Of a stretch of DNA of 64,000 nucleotides, positions 61,114 through 64,000 are shown piece after piece (within the stretch, counting starts at the first letter, position 1; each line of letters opens with the position of its first letter). Position numbers and translations under genes: made by a program. The DNA is taken from NCBI GenBank assembly GCA_017551425.1, contig JAFZLQ010000007.1, positions 3,872 to 67,871 on the forward strand, read 5' to 3'. Origin of the DNA: Bacteroidales bacterium. Its GTDB lineage: Bacteria > Bacteroidota > Bacteroidia > Bacteroidales > UBA932. The notes under the pieces were generated by a model. The model was not told the DNA's origin. It did no database searches and saw only the letters and a list, made by a program, of their open reading frames with translations.

Positions 61114-62244
61114 ATGAGAAGACATTGGATTGACAATCTGCGCTGGGTGACGGTGCTTCTGGTACTGCTCTATCACGTTATCTATTTCTTCAACAACAAG
61201 GGAGTCTTCGGCGGCATCGGAGGCTACGGCGACGGCCCCCAGTACCAGGATGTGGTAATGTACATCCTGTATCCGTGGTTCATGCCCGTACTGTTCCTGC
61301 TCGCAGGCATCAGCGCCCGGTACGCCCTGGAGAAGCACAGCGCCGGGGAATGGTTCAGGTCCCGCACGCTCAAGCTGCTGGTACCCAGCACCATAGGCCT
61401 GTTCGTCTTTCAATGGATGACGGGGTATTTCAATACCGCCGTCTCCACATACGTAAACGGTGAATCCGTTTTGCCGGAAGGGGTTCCCGGATTCGTAAAG
61501 TATTTCGCATGGAGCTTAAGCGGCATCGGCCCGCTCTGGTTCATACAACTGTTGTGGCTTCTCTGCCTGGTGCTGCTTGTAATCCGTCTTCTGGACCGCA
61601 AGAACAAATTCTACGACCTTTGCGGCCGCGTCTTCGGAGGCAAGACCGGACTCGTGTGGATCATCCTGCTTGGAGTCCTCTTCTGGGCCGGTCAGCAGAC
61701 GCTGATCATGGAGCCCCGCCCCGAGTCGGCGGACGGTCTTGTCAACCTCTACAAGCCGCTGTTCTACCTGGTGCCCTTCCTGCTGGGATACTTCGTATTC
61801 CCCCACCAGGAAGTCCAGGACAGGCTGGGCAAGGCCTGGATACCCCTGCTCGCATGCGCCGTGGCTGCGGGTACCGTGCTGATAGTCACCACGTTCGGCC
61901 AGGACAACACATCGCCCCGATACCTCAGCAGCCCTCTCAACAACCTGTATGGCTGGCTGGCGTGCCTCGGGATGATGGCGTGGTTCAAGGCCAGGTTCGA
62001 CCGCACAAACGCCTTCGCCGGTTACATGACCCGCAACAGCTTCGGCCTCTACATCGTCCATTATCTTGTAGTCGCAAGCCTCGGATACATGATGAAGATG
62101 TACACCCAGCTGCCGCCGGTGGCCATCTACGTCATCCTCACCGTGGCCGTATTCACCCTTTCGCCCCTGCTCAACGAGATCGTCAAACGCATCCCCTTCG
62201 TACGCTGGGCAGTACTGGGCGAAACCCGTAAAAAGAAGAACTAG
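61114..62244 (+). CDS. Acyltransferase-3 family membrane protein
   Basis: 376 residues with about ten hydrophobic helices. N-terminal RRHWIDNLRWVTVLLVLLYH contains the conserved His of acyltransferase-3 (OafA/OpgC-like) proteins, and FMPVLFLLAGISARYAL and PLWFIQLLWLL follow the family pattern. These enzymes move acetyl or succinyl groups across the inner membrane onto glycans or lipids. The acceptor is unknown. It is divergent from the glycerol-phosphate acyltransferase-like gene and 5 bp before the DUF2207 gene. Confidence 0.87.
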   Translation: MRRHWIDNLRWVTVLLVLLYHVIYFFNNKGVFGGIGGYGDGPQYQDVVMYILYPWFMPVLFLLAGISARYALEKHSAGEWFRSRTLKLLVPSTIGLFVFQWMTGYFNTAVSTYVNGESVLPEGVPGFVKYFAWSLSGIGPLWFIQLLWLLCLVLLVIRLLDRKNKFYDLCGRVFGGKTGLVWIILLGVLFWAGQQTLIMEPRPESADGLVNLYKPLFYLVPFLLGYFVFPHQEVQDRLGKAWIPLLACAVAAGTVLIVTTFGQDNTSPRYLSSPLNNLYGWLACLGMMAWFKARFDRTNAFAGYMTRNSFGLYIVHYLVVASLGYMMKMYTQLPPVAIYVILTVAVFTLSPLLNEIVKRIPFVRWAVLGETRKKKN

Positions 62245-62249
62245 CATTT

Positions 62250-63959
62250 ATGAAGAAGATAGCCTGCCTCCTCGCAGCGGCCCTGATTTCGGCCGCCGGC
62301 GTCCTTTCGGCCCAGCAGATACGTTCCCTGGACATCGGCGTTTACATCGACGACCAGGGTGACGCCTACATCAAGCAGGTGTGGGACGTCAACGTGGTTT
62401 CCGGCACAGAGTGGTACATCCCCATCGAGAATCTCGGCGGGATGAGCATCCGCGGCCTCACCGTGGAGGAGAACGGCGTCGCGTTCATCGACGAGGGCCG
62501 CAAATGGGATTCCGACCGCTCACGGGCGGCGAAGGCCGGCAGGTGCGGCATAATCGAGAAACGGGACGGCGTGGAACTGTGCTGGGGCCAGGGAGACTAC
62601 GGAGACCATGTTTGGACGGTAGGATTCGTGGCTCTGGGACTCGTGCAGGCGCTGGAAGACTACGACGCCTTCAACTTCATGTTCGTCAACCCCGATATGA
62701 TCGCCGGGCCGCAGAAGGTCACCGTTACGTTCAGCCGCCTGGGGGATGAGCAGTTCAGCTTCGACTACACCCGCTTCTGGTTCTTCGGCACCGAGGGAAA
62801 ATCCGAGCTGACGGAGGACGGCACCATCGTCTTCGAGGCGGAGAACCTGCTGCGCTCGGATTCCGTAATCGGCATGATGCGCTTCGACAAGGGGCACTTC
62901 AACCCGGACCTCAAAAAGAACATGAAGTTCGAGAAGATGCAGAAGAAGGCCTTCAAGGGGAGCTCCTACAAAAGCGGCAAGAAGGGCTTCCTGAGCGGGA
63001 TGTCCATCGACGACATACTTGAGCTGCTGGTAGGTGCGGCTTTCGTACTGGCGATATTCGGCATAGTGATTCTGTTCATATTCTTCCTCATCAGGGACTC
63101 CATACTCAAGCTCTTCGGCACAATCTGGAAGAAATCCGTCTTCGGCAGCGTGAAACCGCGCGGATGGGCCCGCGAGGCGCCGTTCAAAGGGAGCATTCCC
63201 GTGGCCGCGCATCTGCTCAAGAACGGCAGCCGGCTCGTGGTACTGAATTCATTCAAGCCGGAGAACTGCATAGGAGCGTACTTCCTCAAGTGGATCCAGG
63301 ACGGGATTGCCACACCCATCAAGGCGGAAGACGGCCACTACGACCTACAGTTCCCCGCCGAGATGCCTGATTTCTCCGATGACGCAGAGAAGGCCCTGTT
63401 CCAGAAAGCTTTCGCTGCGGCGGGCAGCAACAGGATTCTGGAGAAGGGCGAGTTCGACTCGTGGGCGAAGAAGCACTACCGCTCGCTTGCCGGCTGGCCC
63501 GACGTGCTGGTGAAGGAAGGAAAGTCCAGGTTCTCCGCCATGGAAAACACTGTCCCCGAGGCCGCCAATCTTCTGAAATTCAAGAACTTCCTGCGGGAGT
63601 TCACGGTCTCCGGCGAGCGTGAGGTGCCCGAGGTCGGGCTCTGGGGCCAGTACCTGGTGTTCGCCCAGGTGTTCGGCATAGCCGACAAGGTGGCAGCGGG
63701 ATTCGCCAAGATGTATCCCAATGAGTTCAACGACTACAGCCAGCGCTACGGCATGGACGCCGTGGCAATGCGCAGCGTGATGAGCTCATGGTCCACCATG
63801 GCCCGCAGCGCATACCGCACGGCATACGACGCAAAGATCAGCGCAGAGGCCGCAGCCTCCTCCAAGAGCAGCGGCTCCAGCGGCGGCTTCGGCGGCTATT
63901 CTTCCCGTGGCGGCGGCGGCGGTTTCAGCGGCGGCGGACGCGGCGGCGGAAGCAGGTAG
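62250..63959 (+). CDS. DUF2207-domain membrane protein with Gly-rich tail
   Basis: 569 residues. Signal peptide (ending VLSAQQ), an extracytoplasmic DUF2207 region (about 22-210, IDDQGDAYIKQVWDVNV and WYIPIENLG), a transmembrane helix at about 262-285 (AAFVLAIFGIVILFIFFLI), then a large cytoplasmic or second-domain region and the tail GGGGGFSGGGRGGGSR. DUF2207 proteins are widespread and uncharacterised. The tail-coding DNA is repeated immediately after the stop codon, with a 49-bp period. Confidence 0.88.
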   Translation: MKKIACLLAAALISAAGVLSAQQIRSLDIGVYIDDQGDAYIKQVWDVNVVSGTEWYIPIENLGGMSIRGLTVEENGVAFIDEGRKWDSDRSRAAKAGRCGIIEKRDGVELCWGQGDYGDHVWTVGFVALGLVQALEDYDAFNFMFVNPDMIAGPQKVTVTFSRLGDEQFSFDYTRFWFFGTEGKSELTEDGTIVFEAENLLRSDSVIGMMRFDKGHFNPDLKKNMKFEKMQKKAFKGSSYKSGKKGFLSGMSIDDILELLVGAAFVLAIFGIVILFIFFLIRDSILKLFGTIWKKSVFGSVKPRGWAREAPFKGSIPVAAHLLKNGSRLVVLNSFKPENCIGAYFLKWIQDGIATPIKAEDGHYDLQFPAEMPDFSDDAEKALFQKAFAAAGSNRILEKGEFDSWAKKHYRSLAGWPDVLVKEGKSRFSAMENTVPEAANLLKFKNFLREFTVSGEREVPEVGLWGQYLVFAQVFGIADKVAAGFAKMYPNEFNDYSQRYGMDAVAMRSVMSSWSTMARSAYRTAYDAKISAEAAASSKSSGSSGGFGGYSSRGGGGGFSGGGRGGGSR

Positions 63960-64000
63960 GAGCGGCGGCGGTTTCAGCGGCGGCGGACGCGGCGGCGGAA
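63912..64000 (+). repeat. 49-bp-period tandem duplication across the DUF2207 stop codon
   Basis: The segment around GGTTTCAGCGGCGGCGGACG (63921) recurs at 63970 after the TAG stop at 63957-63959, with the flanking GGC runs. The period is not a multiple of three, so the second copy is out of frame with the first. The window ends inside it. Confidence 0.9.

Noticed and set aside
47992..62244. Aryl polyene or flexirubin biosynthetic cluster
   Set aside because: Ligases and acyltransferases fit superficially, but ketosynthase, ACP, dehydratase, ketoreductase and exporter genes are all missing.
1..64000. Genomic island or prophage
   Set aside because: No integrase, transposase, phage structural or conjugation genes were found, and the tRNA-Asn has no downstream partial duplicate in the window.

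Overview
The window is a high-GC, densely packed chromosomal segment of a Bacteroidales bacterium. The lineage call rests on a SusC/SusD pair, Mfa/FimA-type fimbrillins, DUF3078, DUF3575, DUF5119 and HU-CCDC81 proteins, a compact ProRS ending in Tyr, and Bacteroidota promoters (TTTG, about 19-20 nt, TAnnTTTG). The GC content and gene set would fit a Rikenellaceae or Cryptobacteroides-like lineage, but that finer placement is inference. I saw no integrase, transposase, phage gene, rRNA gene or CRISPR array.

Layout. 1-9885 (minus) is a starch-use locus: SusC, SusD, a surface lipoprotein with six CBM26-like repeats and a GH13 lipoprotein cut by the window edge. A SusR-like membrane regulator lies upstream behind its own terminator. 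9898-13450 (minus) holds lpxD, a FadL-like porin and a Ser/Tyr-rich lipoprotein. 13553-17341 (plus) is proS, a DUF3078 barrel and tilS; tilS carries about 310 bp of in-frame repeat DNA. 17345-27871 (minus) is a nine-gene run with a cell-wall recycling theme: HU-CCDC81 protein, NUDIX, DUF4922-SpoIID fusion, AmpG-like permease, NamZ, DUF6515-like protein, MurI, DPP III and a small secreted protein. tRNA-Asn and an L,D-transpeptidase follow on the plus strand. 28556-32463 (minus) holds miaB, an M23/LysM peptidase and a phosphohexomutase.

32628-47658 (minus) is a ten-gene type V (fimbrillin) pilus operon: DUF3575 barrel, DUF5119 anchor-like lipoprotein, six fimbrillins and two large tip/adhesin candidates. 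Eight of the ten products share a Thr-Lys/Arg processing-type motif at residues 39-53. A strong hairpin separates the first three fimbrillins from the tightly overlapping distal genes.

47992-62244 is a set of mostly uncharacterised acyl-chemistry genes: an HxxxDG acyltransferase divergent from a membrane LytTR regulator, two AMP-forming acyl ligases, a CAT/E2-like protein with Glu instead of the catalytic His, a lipoprotein hydrolase, two phospholipid-type acyltransferases, a Gfo/Idh oxidoreductase and an acyltransferase-3 protein. A BIG2 lipoprotein and a POTRA-less Omp85-type barrel are interleaved. The window ends in a DUF2207 protein whose Gly-rich tail is duplicated past its stop codon.

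The most novel-looking signal is a two-copy palindromic element (inside tilS and upstream of miaB). It has a conserved 72-73 bp multi-hairpin core enclosed by perfect 22-26 bp inverted arms whose sequence is different in each copy.
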